A DNA stretch of 64,000 nucleotides from Tuwongella immobilis (lineage in GTDB: Bacteria > Planctomycetota > Planctomycetia > Gemmatales > Gemmataceae), in assembly GCF_901538355.1 (NCBI RefSeq), contig NZ_LR593887.1:3262920-3326919 (forward strand), written 5' to 3'. The position numbers were made by a program, and so were the translations under genes. The notes under the pieces were generated by a model. That model saw only the letters and a list, made by a program, of their open reading frames with translations, searched no databases and was not told the DNA's origin. Below, piece after piece: positions 63,888-64,000 of this stretch (position 1 is the stretch's first letter; the number at the start of each line of letters is the position of its first letter).

Positions 63888-64000
63888 GGCAGCGATCCAA
63901 ACGTGTGGCAGGTTGGAGTGATCGCTCGAGCATACGTCTGGTTCCAAGATTCCGCCAGAAAGAATTGTCGGTTCTTTGAAAATCCGCCGAGATCGTCCAC

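Overview
This 64-kb window is a stretch of ordinary bacterial chromosome that reads as a planctomycete, most likely of the Gemmataceae type. The evidence is a TIGR02996-type leader protein, a DUF1501 protein with a twin-arginine leader, a PEP-CTERM protein, zinc-ribbon and TPR membrane proteins of planctomycete character, moderately high GC, and many short operons on both strands. No insertion sequence, prophage, CRISPR array or rRNA was seen. The 5' end cuts a gene (rsfS); the 3' end falls in the region upstream of a DUF1501 gene. Organism assignment is inference from gene content.

Layout. 1-3.7 kb: end of rsfS, coaD, a tandem-domain alpha/beta hydrolase and a membrane/TPR protein. 3.7-9.1 kb (minus strand): an operon of a P1B-type metal ATPase fused to an SPFH domain, then HflC and HflK homologues. 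9.3-15 kb: folE, a large FAD/[4Fe-4S] oxidoreductase, and moaD-moaE-moaA. 15-24.5 kb: single metabolic and membrane genes (degenerate hydrolase, TPR protein, cysK, zinc-ribbon protein, D-threonine-aldolase-like enzyme, ilvB, PHP phosphoesterase, DJ-1/PfpI protein). 24.6-30 kb: a marR-MFP-RND efflux operon. 30-31 kb: UDP-glucuronate decarboxylase. 31.4-36.3 kb: exbB, two exbD genes, a secreted membrane-anchored unknown, and a TonB/TolA-like protein whose periplasmic part is an alpha/alpha-toroid. 36.3-44.4 kb: mutY, an FHA protein, a solute-binding lipoprotein, a subtilase, metK and a phosphohexomutase. 44.5-44.9 kb: two initiator tRNA genes, each with its own promoter and terminator. 45-52.4 kb: a sulfotransferase and a partial complex I cluster (nuoHJKLM). 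52.5-55.4 kb: scpB, an orphan sulfate-type binding protein, an FAH-family enzyme, and two tRNA-Asn genes. 55.7-64 kb: TIGR02996 protein, photolyase, sugar aminotransferase, PEP-CTERM protein, ftsH and a DUF1501 protein.

How genes work together. The moa genes make and load molybdopterin. HflK/HflC homologues normally regulate FtsH; ftsH lies about 51 kb away here, and a third SPFH domain is built into a metal pump. ExbB plus two ExbD proteins would make an ion-driven motor whose obvious partner is the toroid protein, because its membrane helix carries the Ser-x3-His signature of TonB and TolA. These two gene sets are the strongest candidates for undescribed systems in the window.
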